Below are positions 55,925 through 64,000 of a stretch of 64,000 nt of DNA, piece by piece. The stretch is from the NCBI GenBank assembly GCA_033961575.1, contig CM066741.1, positions 315,715-379,714 of the forward strand, read 5' to 3'. Each line of letters starts with the position of its first letter. The stretch's first letter is position 1. Both the position numbers and the translations under genes were made by a program. The notes beneath the pieces were generated by a model. The model had not been told where the DNA came from. It saw only the letters and a list, made by a program, of their open reading frames with translations, and searched no databases. The stretch comes from Aselliscus stoliczkanus. Taxonomy: Eukaryota > Chordata > Mammalia > Chiroptera > Hipposideridae.

Positions 55925-56275
55925 ATCCGTTAGCTTTTGCTGTGTGACAAACCTTTGCAAATGCAGTGGCTTGAAACAGTGGCCTTTCATTGACCAGAGC
56001 AGGTCAGGCTGCACTCAGGGCAGGGCTCTTGGGTTCCTCGCCTGGGTTCCTGTGGCATCTGTGTCAGCCACTGGGTCACCTGAGTGCTGCTGGCCTAGGA
56101 TGGGCTCAGCTAAGGCATGTCATCCCTAATGTCTGTCACCTGCCTGGGAGCTATCCCAAGCTTTCCATGGTGACTGGCAAAGTCCCGAGATGGGAAGGAA
56201 GTTGGAAAGTCTCTTGTGGCCTCGGCTCAGCACTGGAGTGACACTGCAGTTGTCACATCACAAGACGATCCCAGG
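55925..56275 (+). repeat. Ancient interspersed repeat, unassigned
   Basis: It reads 'tccgttagcttttgctgtgt', 'gacaaacctttgcaaatgca', 'gtggcttgaaacagtggcct', 'agggcagggctcttgggttc' and 'cagccactgggtcacctgag', the order of a common old mammalian repeat ('ctgtgtaacaaaccaccc...' start). Family not named with confidence. Confidence 0.65.
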
Positions 56276-57079
56276 TTCAGAGGAAAGGATACGAGCTCCG
56301 CCTCTGGTGGAAAGGTGTGTAAACAGGGAAGGGAAGCATTTGCGATCATTTTTTAAAAATCTACCAGGATGTTACAAAAAATTTTTCTGTAATTTTTAAA
56401 GGGCATAAGTCTTACACTCAGGACATTTATATTCTGAAGGTTAGGTACCTCTTTATGTACAAATATATGAAAATAACACACACAAAGGTTGAATTTAATA
56501 TGTGTAAATTATACTTTAATAGAAAATGAAAGAGTAAGCCTTAGAGATTGCTCATTCTACTATGTTAATATTTATGTTACTAGAAAACCAGTTTCGATGT
56601 ACTTAGCAGCACATGCAATTAGCCCCACACACGATGCGGGTTTACTCTTTGCTAAGTCCTCACACATCTGTGCTCCTTCAATCAAGGAGCATTCCTGACC
56701 TGGGCAGTTAGGGCCAAGCTCTGGTGCATCTGCCAGGCGAGACTCGGAGCCCACCTGAGCCATGTGGGGCTTCAGCTCTGGGGTTGGCTGTTACTGCCTG
56801 AGTCCATCACACTCATGTCACATCCAACCACTCATGGCACAGGGAGCGTCAGATTCCATGGTGAGGAGCAAGGACATAAGTCCCTTTACACCAAACAGGC
56901 CTGGAAACTCCTAACAGCATCTTATCTGCTCACTGGAGGGGTGGGGCCACTGAGGTGGGACCCCTAGGCCTTACCGGCACAGTGACTTCGACTCGGCTAA
57001 GACACTTTCGGTCCCTGTTCTAAGTATTCCCAAGAGTGTTGTCCATTATTTCCAACAGTTACCATTGTTATGATTTGCA
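56276..57079. other. AT-rich then mixed single-copy DNA, no gene seen
   Basis: Positions 56350-56620 are AT-rich. Nothing is recognised with confidence. Confidence 0.35.
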
Positions 57080-57164
57080 AAATGTTTTAAGCTCTGCAAA
57101 TCAGTGTGCACATTCCATTTAACCTTCACTATCAAGGATTATTATCCACACTTCACAGCTCTAT
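57080..57164 (-). repeat. MIR SINE 3' scrap, antisense
   Basis: The plus strand reads 'ttccatttaaccttcactat' and 'ccacacttcacagctctata', a short antisense MIR end. Confidence 0.5.
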
Positions 57165-57620
57165 AAGTCGGGACGCTTGTGGTTGCAAGAGACAGAAGTC
57201 TAATTCAAACTGGTTTAAGCAAAACAGCAACAAAAGGATTAATTGGTCCTTGGGGCACATACAAGCCATCTGGCTTCACCTACGCCCTGGTGATGTAAAA
57301 AAGTCCCCACCCCATCATTTCCAGTCTGCTTTCCTCACCGGCTGACGTCATTCACAGGCGGTCCTTCCCTCACCATGGAAAAGAGCTGCCACAAACTCCT
57401 GGCTTAGAATCCAGATACTTCGGGAATCGGCATAACAAAGCCCTTATTCCTAGTAGCACCAATAAAATTCCAGGAAGGATCCTCATTGGCCTGGCCTGAG
57501 TCATGTGTCTCTGTCTGAACCAATCACTGTGGTCAAAGGGATGCCGCGCTCTGACTGGCCAAGGCTGAGTCATATGACTGACACTGGAGCACAGGCAGGA
57601 CAATCCTTTAGAAACACATG
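57165..57620 (+). repeat. Ancient interspersed repeat, family X copy 2
   Basis: It reads 'ttgtggttgcaagagacaga', 'ctaattcaaactggtttaag', 'gcctggcctgagtcatgtgt', 'gaaccaatcactgtggtcaa' and 'ctctgactggccaaggctga', the same order as 50570-51010. Confidence 0.7.
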
Positions 57621-57889
57621 AGAAATAGTTGTTCAAAGGCGGGTACCAGAGGAGGGGGCAAGGGTGCTGGGCAGAGAGACGACAACAGACATCCAGAACA
57701 GTCAGCGGGAAACGCCTGCATCGATGGAGTGGTTTGCCTCAGCTGGCCCGCGGCCTGAGAGCAGGGGCCGGCACCGCACCTGTGGTGCGCACGGGACCCT
57801 CTGGAGGGAGCACGCCCCCTTCTCCTCCACATCCTCATACACTCCTGTTCTCCAAACATGCGGTCACTTTTCCACACCAAACAATTCTC
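57621..57889. other. Single-copy DNA or family X edge
   Basis: A 116-codon plus frame (57629-57979) runs into the next repeat and has no recognisable domain. Confidence 0.35.
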
Positions 57890-58490
57890 CAGTTCTCAGT
57901 GGACACTGACGGGCATCCGACAGTTTCACTCAATCCTGACGCCGCCTACCTGGAGATAGCGTCGTACCCTACGGGTTAAGGACTCAGTCCCACGAGACTG
58001 CCCCACTGCATACACCAGTCACAAGTCCAGCTATCACCTGTCCATCTAATCAAGCAGCTATGGACTTCAGGTTCCCACTAAGCCCTCCTTGGCTCACAGA
58101 ACTCAACCAAACAGCTTACCTACATGAATACCAGTTTGTTATAAAAGGTTATTAGAACTCAGGAACAGCCAGGTGGAAGAGATGCACAGGGCAAGGTGTG
58201 CAGAAAGGGCACGGAACTCCCACGCCCTCCCTGAGGGTGACATTCTGCCCGAATCACCACGTGTTCACCAACCTGGAAGCTTCCTGAACACCCCACCCCT
58301 GCCTTTCGGGGTTTTACGGAGGTTTCACTACACAGGCATGATGGACTAAACCACTGGCCATTGGGGACTGAACGTAGTCTCCGGCCCCCGGCCCTCCCTG
58401 AGGTTGGGAATGAGGCTGAAATGTCCAACACTCCGATCATGTGGTTGGTTTCCATGGCAGCCAGACCCCTCCTTGTCATTTCTCAATTTA
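57890..58490 (+). repeat. Ancient LTR-like repeat, about 600 bp
   Basis: It reads 'cacttttccacacc'-adjacent 'ttctcagtggacactgacgg', 'gcctacctggagatagcgtc', 'gtaccctacgggttaaggac', 'tcagtcccacgagactgccc', 'ggttattagaactcaggaac', 'gttcaccaacctggaagctt' and 'gcatgatggactaaaccact', an order I know from a widespread old mammalian repeat. Subfamily not assigned; no viral gene is attached. Confidence 0.7.
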
Positions 58491-58541
58491 CCTCATTCAC
58501 ATAAACTCAGGTGTGGCTGAAAAAGATTTGTTATAAATATC

Positions 58542-58670
58542 AAGACACCTTGGGCCAGCCCGAGTGGCGCAGTGGTTAAGAGCTAGCTTGGGACGCCAGC
58601 GGCCCTGGTTCGGATCCCACATGAGGGCCAGTGACACTGCCCTCTTAAAAAAAAAAAAAAAAGACACCTT
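58542..58670 (+). mobile_element. Short tRNA-derived SINE with perfect target-site duplication
   Basis: The body (58552-58660) begins gggccagcccgagtggcgca. It has a perfect A-box (TGGCGCAGTGG, 58565-58575) and a near-perfect B-box (GGTTCGGATCC, 58607-58617), the internal RNA polymerase III promoter. It ends 'agtgacactgccctct' and an A-tail. The perfect 10-bp duplication AAGACACCTT lies at 58542-58551 and 58661-58670. This is a head-only copy with intact promoter boxes. Confidence 0.97.
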
Positions 58671-58879
58671 AATAGCCCGCATTACTTAGGGAATTCCAAG
58701 GGTGTTAGGTGCTCTGTGTCAGAAATGGTACAAAGACCAAATAAATATTTATTATAAGTCACAATACCACACCCTTAGTGTCATTTCCCATAGAACTTGG
58801 TGGTGCCCTAATCATTTATTCAACAAGCACAACAATGGTGGTAATAAAGATAACGGGCTTCAGGCCTGTGCTGGGCCCT
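58671..58879. other. Short single-copy AT-rich stretch
   Basis: Nothing recognised. Confidence 0.35.
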
Positions 58880-59143
58880 TCACTTTGTAAATGAAAAAAA
58901 TTCAACGGAGTAAATTTAAAGACCTAACTGGCTTTACTGAGCTATTCATGAATTAGGCAGCATCCTGTCTAGTAAAGAGAGGAGCTCCAAAGAGCTGGAC
59001 AAAATCGAAAGCTTTTGAACACAGAAACAGAACAGGCAAGAAAGAGTGGATTAGCTGAGGCGAGGTCCCAGTCCCTTGGGGAAGGCAGGGGGTCTTGACC
59101 TGATGGGTGCTGACTAGGCGATTCCAGATGGATGGCTTCAAAT
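58880..59143 (+). repeat. Ancient LTR-like repeat, left half split by SINEs
   Basis: It reads 'aaattcaacggagtaaattt', 'aaagacctaactggctttac', 'tgagctattcatgaattagg' and 'cagcatcctgtctagtaaag'. The continuation 'ttaggtgaattagtaagtct' and 'tggtggcgctctctgcc' resumes at 59700 after the two SINEs, so the insertions interrupted one element. Subfamily not assigned. Confidence 0.7.
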
Positions 59144-59273
59144 TCCAACTGCAGGGGCCGGCCGAGTGGCGCAGTGGTTAAGAGCTGGCTTAGGACTCCA
59201 GTGGCCTGGTTCGGATCCCACATATGAGGGCCACTGACACTGCCCTTAAAAAAAAAAAAAAATCCAACTGCAG
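59143..59273 (+). mobile_element. Short tRNA-derived SINE, first of a tandem pair
   Basis: The body (59155-59262) begins gggccggccgagtggcgcag and ends tgacactgccctt with an A-tail. It is flanked by TCCAACTGCAG at 59144-59154 and 59263-59273. A-box TGGCGCAGTGG and B-box GGTTCGGATCC are intact. The right duplication also serves as the left duplication of the next SINE. Confidence 0.95.
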
Positions 59274-59700
59274 GGCCGGCCGAGTGGCGAGTTGGTTAAG
59301 AGCTGCCTTGGGACTCCAGCGGCCCAGGTTCGGATCCCACATATGAGGGCCAGTAACACTGCCCTCTATAGCTAAGATGGTGAACAGCTCATCCTGGAGC
59401 TGGGCTACTGTGAGTCCCTGGCAATTGTGTAGGCTGCAGCCCCTGCTGCAGTGGGCTGCCATAGGCTACAGTGAGCGGCTGGCAGCTGGTGTGAGCTGTC
59501 AAGAACCGCTATAAGCGGCTGTCCAGAGGCCGGTGACCGATCTACCTCATCCGGGAAGAACACAACGAGGATACCAACCCGGGCCAGTGAAGCAATGTCC
59601 TCCACAACTAGACTGAAGAACAAAAGGACAGCAACTTGTCTGTTCCCCTCCCCCAAATCCCCAATAAAATCTTAAAATATAAAAAAAATTCCAACTGCAA
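59262..59700 (+). mobile_element. Long SINE with unique body, second of a tandem pair
   Basis: The element (59274-59688) starts with the same tRNA-derived head as the short copies (ggccggccgagtggcgagtt, B-box GGTTCGGATCC) and the 'gggccagtaacactgccctc' junction. It then continues with about 300 bp of a different body (ctatagctaagatggtgaac ... cagtgagcggctggcagctg). The tail is 'tgtcctccacaactagactg', 'ccccaataaaatcttaaaat' and an A-rich end. It is flanked by TTCCAACTGCA at 59262-59272 and 59689-59699. The tail is shared with the trimeric SINE at 40173. Confidence 0.93.
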
Positions 59701-59795
59701 TTAGGTGAATTAGTAAGTCTTGGTGGCGCTCTCTGCCTTCGGGGAAGAGGGAGTTTGTGTCACAGCCATGGATGGCAGCTGCCATGCAGGGCACA
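59700..59795 (+). repeat. Ancient LTR-like repeat, right half
   Basis: Continuation of the element at 58880: 'ttaggtgaattagtaagtct', 'tggtggcgctctctgccttc' and 'gaagagggagtttgtgtcac'. Its sequence joins the left half across the SINE pair. Confidence 0.65.
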
Positions 59796-60060
59796 GCAGG
59801 CTAGACTCAGATGCAATAGTGGCAGGTACCTGAGGAAACAGTTCCATTTCAAAGTTGCCCATGCAGGACGGGGCTGCGGGCAGAAACTGAAGGGTGGGTG
59901 GCAGTGGTGCACCCAGATGGCAAGCACCCAGGGTCGGGAGCCAGGTGCACGTGCGTTCTGATCCTCGCTGTGTGAACGCAGGAATTCCTCAGTAACATTT
60001 AGACATACGGTCAATACAGTAAAATATGGTACAAGAAAAACTGTCCTTCCAGTAAGGTCT
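59796..60060. other. Single-copy DNA, possible MIR trace
   Basis: A weak MIR-like trace runs through 59930-60110 ('aggtgcacgtgcgttctgat', then 'cccactgcctggcacattta'). It is too diverged for a firm call. Confidence 0.4.
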
Positions 60061-62490
60061 GGGAGGATTACTGACGTAATGCTTATAAATATTTAGCCCA
60101 CTGCCTGGCACATTTAATGCAGGACCCCATGGACACAGCTAAAAACCAACAGTGCAGACAAATGAGGCCTGCATAACCAACTCAAGACCCCAAGACTCTT
60201 AAACCAGTCCCTCCCTCTCTCGTCCCATGAAAGGAAGCTTGGCCAAGAGCTTGGTGGCGGACATACAAGGAAGTAACTGTCCGCCCACTGCAGCCCCAGT
60301 TCTGCTGGTGCACGAGGACTTTCTGTGGATGGATGGCACAGATTGCACAGACGCTGCCTAACCTGTGTCAGTCTGGCCTGTGCCGCAAGGCAAGCCTCCC
60401 CGTCTGGTCCTGGAGGATGCACAGCCCTTTCCAGCGCTCCATAGAACACCAGTTGTTTATAGACTGTGGTCTCGGAGACACCGAGTGCCATCTGCTCCAT
60501 GCTGTCTGCACTTTGCAACATGCAGGGCGGCTGAGATCTGACCACACCCCTGCGTGACTGATGGCTTTGTACGGACCGCCGCCACTTCGCTAATAGGTAA
60601 GTACAGGGGTGGGCATTAGCCAAAGCAGCACGCAGCCTGAACACGGAAACAGCAGACAGGAAGCACAGTGTCCCCCCTCACTGAGGCCCAGGGCCCATCC
60701 CAGCTGACCCCAGCCGGACGGCTCTGTACTGGGTGACCTCAGGCGGACAACCTCCATGGTCTCGACACAGAGTGCATTAATTAGCACACGAAACAGCAGC
60801 ACGTACTTCACGAGAGTGTTGTGAAGGCCAACAGAAGCTTCCTTTTACATCTGCACATCTGCGTTTCAGAATCTGCCCGGGATCGCTGGACACAAGCTAT
60901 CTCAGGCGGCGCTGCCCCTGTTGTCAGCAGTTTCAGTCGTGTGGGCACCAGCGGGCTCCTGGCCCTTGGGCATGGGGACCCGGGAGAGGCCGAGGAATCC
61001 TGGAGGTGAGCGGAGAGCACTGGCAGTCTCTTATGGAGGCCGCACGTGGCAAAGACATGTGTATCTGGCAACATAGGACTCATGGAGGCGCTGCCTGGAT
61101 CACTCCATGGGCTCACACACACAGTGCACAGCCTGGCTCTTGGCATTTTCAAGGACAATGGATTTTTATTGCTTAGTTCCCTGTAAGTGAAGGACTGGTG
61201 GAATTGTAAACTCCTGTCGCTTAACATGTAACATTAAGTATTGAACCAGCAGAAAAAAAGAAAATCGATTCCAGGTTTGGCTGCTGATTAGCTTTTCTCA
61301 GGGAATTGAGAGTAAAGTGCCATTACTGTTCTTCCCCTCAATTCATAAAATACTGCGTGAGACCCCTTAGCAACCACATTTGTCATTGCGGAGCGCGGTT
61401 CCCACTCAGTGGCTGCCTCTGCGGGTCCTTCCTGGCTCACTCAGCACGCGATCCCCGCGGCTGGTCCGGGTGGGCTACTCGGTCTCTCCTCCCCTTCCTT
61501 TTCCAACAACTGCTGAAGTGATGAGTGAACCCCAGGCACCAAGTTTGCTAGATGAACCAGAACACAAGCTCTGATTCTGGGGGACTCAGAGACCAGGGTG
61601 CTGTCTGACAGCTTGAAAAGGGCCCCAGGACTGGGCCCCAGAACTGAGTCTTCATCCCTACCCTTGGCTACTCGGACGAGGTGACATCTGCGTCTTGACA
61701 GGTTAGAGGGAGAAGAACAAGGCTGGGGAGAAGCCATTCGGGAGGTGCCTGTGCTCAGTGAGAGCCTGAGCAGCTCACCAAGCGGCAGGACCCAGAAACC
61801 GACGGAGGAGACGTGGGAGGCAGGAAGCGGTCTTGGTCCTGCCGATGCTGGGGCCACTGTGAGGTCCTACGCTGGAAATGGACAAGTTCCAGTTTGCTTT
61901 TCAGAACATCCCACTGGCAGCAACCTGGAAAATGGACAGAAGGATGGGGAAGACCGGAGGCAGGTAGCCAGGTGAGAAATAACAAGGGCGACCTGGACCA
62001 GGGCAGGAGCAGGGAGGGACGGAGGGCACAGGTGTGGGCTGGGCTGGGGGCAGGCGCCTCCCCGTGCGCAGCCCTAATTCAGGCCTCTCCTTCTGGCCTG
62101 GTCACTGTTGGCAGCCTCCTGAGCTGTCACTCTGCGTCCAGTCTCTCCGTCCCCGGTCTGTCGTCTACCAGAAAGGTCATTCTAAGAAGCAGTCCGGCCC
62201 AGTTTACTCAACTGCTTAAGAAACTGTTTACTCCTCTCAGCTACAGTGTGGTTCTCAGGGGAGTGAAGGGGAGTGTTTAGCCCCAAGGTGACATTTAACA
62301 ATATCTGGAGATGCTTTTGTTTTCACAATTGGAGGTGGGGGTTGCTGCTGCCATCTAAGGAGTAGAGACCCAGGGAGCTGCTTGCTAAACGCTCTCCAGT
62401 ACACAGAGTTTCCTGGCCCCCAAATGTCCATGGTGCTGAGCTGTCGTCTCAAATCCCAAGCTCCTGCCATGGCACTTCTCCTCCTTTTTC
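60061..62490. other. Single-copy DNA, no gene seen
   Basis: Frames up to 176 codons (60114-60644 minus) and 155 codons (61813-62280 plus) overlap others and show no domain. The block 61140-61400 is conserved-element-like and listed separately. No exon is recognised. Confidence 0.4.
61140..61400. promoter_or_regulatory. Candidate conserved non-coding block
   Basis: An AT-rich, non-repetitive island between GC-rich flanks containing ggatttttattgcttag, tgtaacattaagtattgaa, aaaatcgattccagg (ATCGAT) and gctgctgattagcttttctc. Evidence is composition and lack of a repeat signature only. Confidence 0.25.
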
Positions 62491-62499
62491 CTTTCGCCT

Positions 62500-63460
62500 A
62501 TTTTTTTTTTTACATTATATTTTTCAGATTACAAAAACACTTTGATTGAAATAATACAAAATTGCATATATGCAAATCTCCCATTTCCCCATTAGGCCCC
62601 CGCTCTCACCCCTCCCGCCACATGAACAAACTGGAGAGAGTTTCCCTTTTGTTCTGCACAGCAGCACGCGAATGTACACACACATCCAGGGGGCTCCTGG
62701 CTGAGTTTTACACAGGACTACGCAAGCAGCCTTCAGGCTTGACAATCTGTCATGGCCATCTTTGCAAGTCAACAGATATATTCTTTTTTCTAATTTCTTT
62801 ATGCAAATATATGCAGATTTCTGTAACAAACAAAAGGGATCCTATCGTAAGTGGGGAGTTTTATTTTTCTGTTACAATGTTTTTCTCACCCCAAGTCCAA
62901 ACCCTGCAACCACATAAGAGGTGTTAACAAAACAGCTGTAAGCTCTTCTCTGCCTTTCTCATGTAACTATTTGCAAATTTACACACACATACCCTATTCT
63001 TGGTCATTGTTAGCTTAATAAAAATAGTATCAGATAAATAAAAATAGTAACACATTTCTTTACCTTTATTTTCTCAGTAGCCCTCATAGAAACCCATCTA
63101 AGTGTTACAACTATAATTCATTCTTTTAAATGGCTGCAAAATGTTCTGTTGTATAGATATCTGTACCCTTTCTTTCTCATAAGCAATCATTTTGCTACCA
63201 CAAGCAGTGTTGCTGTAAATATTCTGGTATGTGTGTCCTACGGCTCTGATGTTTTCACTATGACGGGCCGATCCCCAGAAGTGGAAATGCTGGGTTAAAC
63301 ACTTCAAATTTTAAGAGATCCTGCCATTTTATTTTTCAAAAGGACTATAAAAGTTTATACTTCTCCAGTAACTTTGGAGACAACAATTTTCCCCTCATGC
63401 CCACCAGGAATACTCGTCAGTGTTATGATTTTTAATTGTTTCTATAGTGTTGTTACATTG
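62500..63460 (-). repeat. L1 LINE, antisense, old
   Basis: The plus strand reads 'gcaagtcaacagatatattc', 'catgtaactatttgcaaatt', 'ttaaatggctgcaaaatgtt', 'ctgttgtatagatatctgta', 'agcagtgttgctgtaaatat', 'ccccagaagtggaaatgctg' and 'actttggagacaacaatttt'. This is the complement of the long 3' UTR of an L1M-type element. Confidence 0.75.
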
Positions 63461-63479
63461 AATTTAATTTTCTGACTAT

Positions 63480-63800
63480 GAACCCCTGTCTCACATCATA
63501 TAAAGCATAAATTCCATGTCCACACAAAGACTTGCACAGGAATACTCTTAGCAACATTATTCAAAACAGCCAAAAGTTCTCCATCATCTGGAGAATCGAT
63601 AGGCTTTAAATAAAACCTAAATTAAAATATTAGAAAACAAATGAAGATACCACCCCCATAAATTCTCAGGACAATAAAGCCTTATTAATTGGAAAGGATA
63701 CGCAGACAAAACAAAAGGGTATACAGGCAATTTGACTAAATATACTTTTATGATGTTTACATGTCAAAACTTATTTGAAAGAAGATCAAGACAAACAATA
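63480..63800 (+). repeat. L1 LINE fragment, sense
   Basis: It reads 'tccacacaaagacttgcaca', 'ggaatactcttagcaacatt', 'attcaaaacagccaaaagtt' and 'aatgaagata'-type words, the L1 ORF2-end order. The opposite orientation to the neighbour at 62500 shows two insertions or an inversion at insertion. Confidence 0.75.
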
Positions 63801-64000
63801 GCTTTGGAGGACACAGAAATGTGCGATGGCTAAAAATCTGTGCTGGCTGACAGCAGACAATGACGCAGCCAATGCCTCCATAGCCCAGTGGGCACTGACC
63901 ATCCAGGCCCAGACAGCAGGCCCACATGGCCGGGGAGCCCTGTAAAGGACCTTAGGACACAGTGAGTACGTGATCGCTGTGAAAAAATGAAATGGACAGC
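63801..64000. other. Single-copy DNA to window end
   Basis: Nothing recognised. Confidence 0.35.

Noticed and set aside
58565..58617. tRNA gene
   Set aside because: A-box and B-box are good, but the sequence sits in a retroposed unit with A-tail and target-site duplication and does not fold as a full tRNA by eye.
60114..60644. 176-codon minus frame
   Set aside because: No recognisable domain, overlapping frames, and no exon signals that fit its ends.

Overview
This window is vertebrate, and specifically placental-mammal, genomic DNA. I see no operon-like coding, no ribosome binding sites, no rRNA or true tRNA genes and no CRISPR array. What I see are MIR, L2, L1, MER5-like and LTR-like interspersed repeats at the density and decay usual for mammalian introns or intergenic DNA. 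The lineage clue is a young tRNA-derived SINE family with an intact pol III promoter (heads reading gggccggccgagtggcgcag) whose long forms end in a tail close to 'cctccacaactaagactgaa' plus a CCCCAATAAAAT-type end. From memory, that tail matches SINEs of rhinolophoid bats (horseshoe and leaf-nosed bats and relatives). A short mariner-type MITE fits a bat as well. I infer Chiroptera with moderate confidence; the species cannot be named from sequence alone.

Layout. Positions 1-6900 are GC-rich mostly single-copy DNA with old MER5, MIR and L2 relics. Positions 6905-9355 are one continuous 2.4-kb polypyrimidine/polypurine array of a 19-bp unit with higher-order duplication. Positions 9360-21960 are GC-rich single-copy DNA with a 61-bp tandem duplication, a CpG-rich block with an exon-like open segment, MIRs and an L1 3' piece. 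Positions 21965-26880 are AT-richer and dominated by two antisense L1 pieces with two SINEs. Positions 27000-45000 alternate single-copy DNA, several of it conserved-element-like, with MIR, L2, L1, a SINE, GATA/GACA repeats, a trimeric SINE, an LTR-like repeat and a Tigger-like relic. Positions 45980-59800 are the most repeat-dense: CR1/L3-like, L2, LTR-like, MER5, mariner MITE, L1, and a cluster of three SINEs, two of them at one target site. Positions 59800-62490 are mainly single-copy, and the end is L1.

I recognise no protein-coding exon. Nearly all open reading frames are short, lack family motifs and are explained by GC-rich composition, repeats or, for the two longest (694 and 545 codons), by a purine strand that cannot contain stop codons. 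The window is therefore most likely a large intron or intergenic interval. Its potentially functional content is candidate regulatory blocks, listed at low confidence. The clearest structural novelties are the 2.4-kb array, the modular SINE family, and the triplicated target site produced by two SINE insertions. I found nothing that supports a new multi-gene system.
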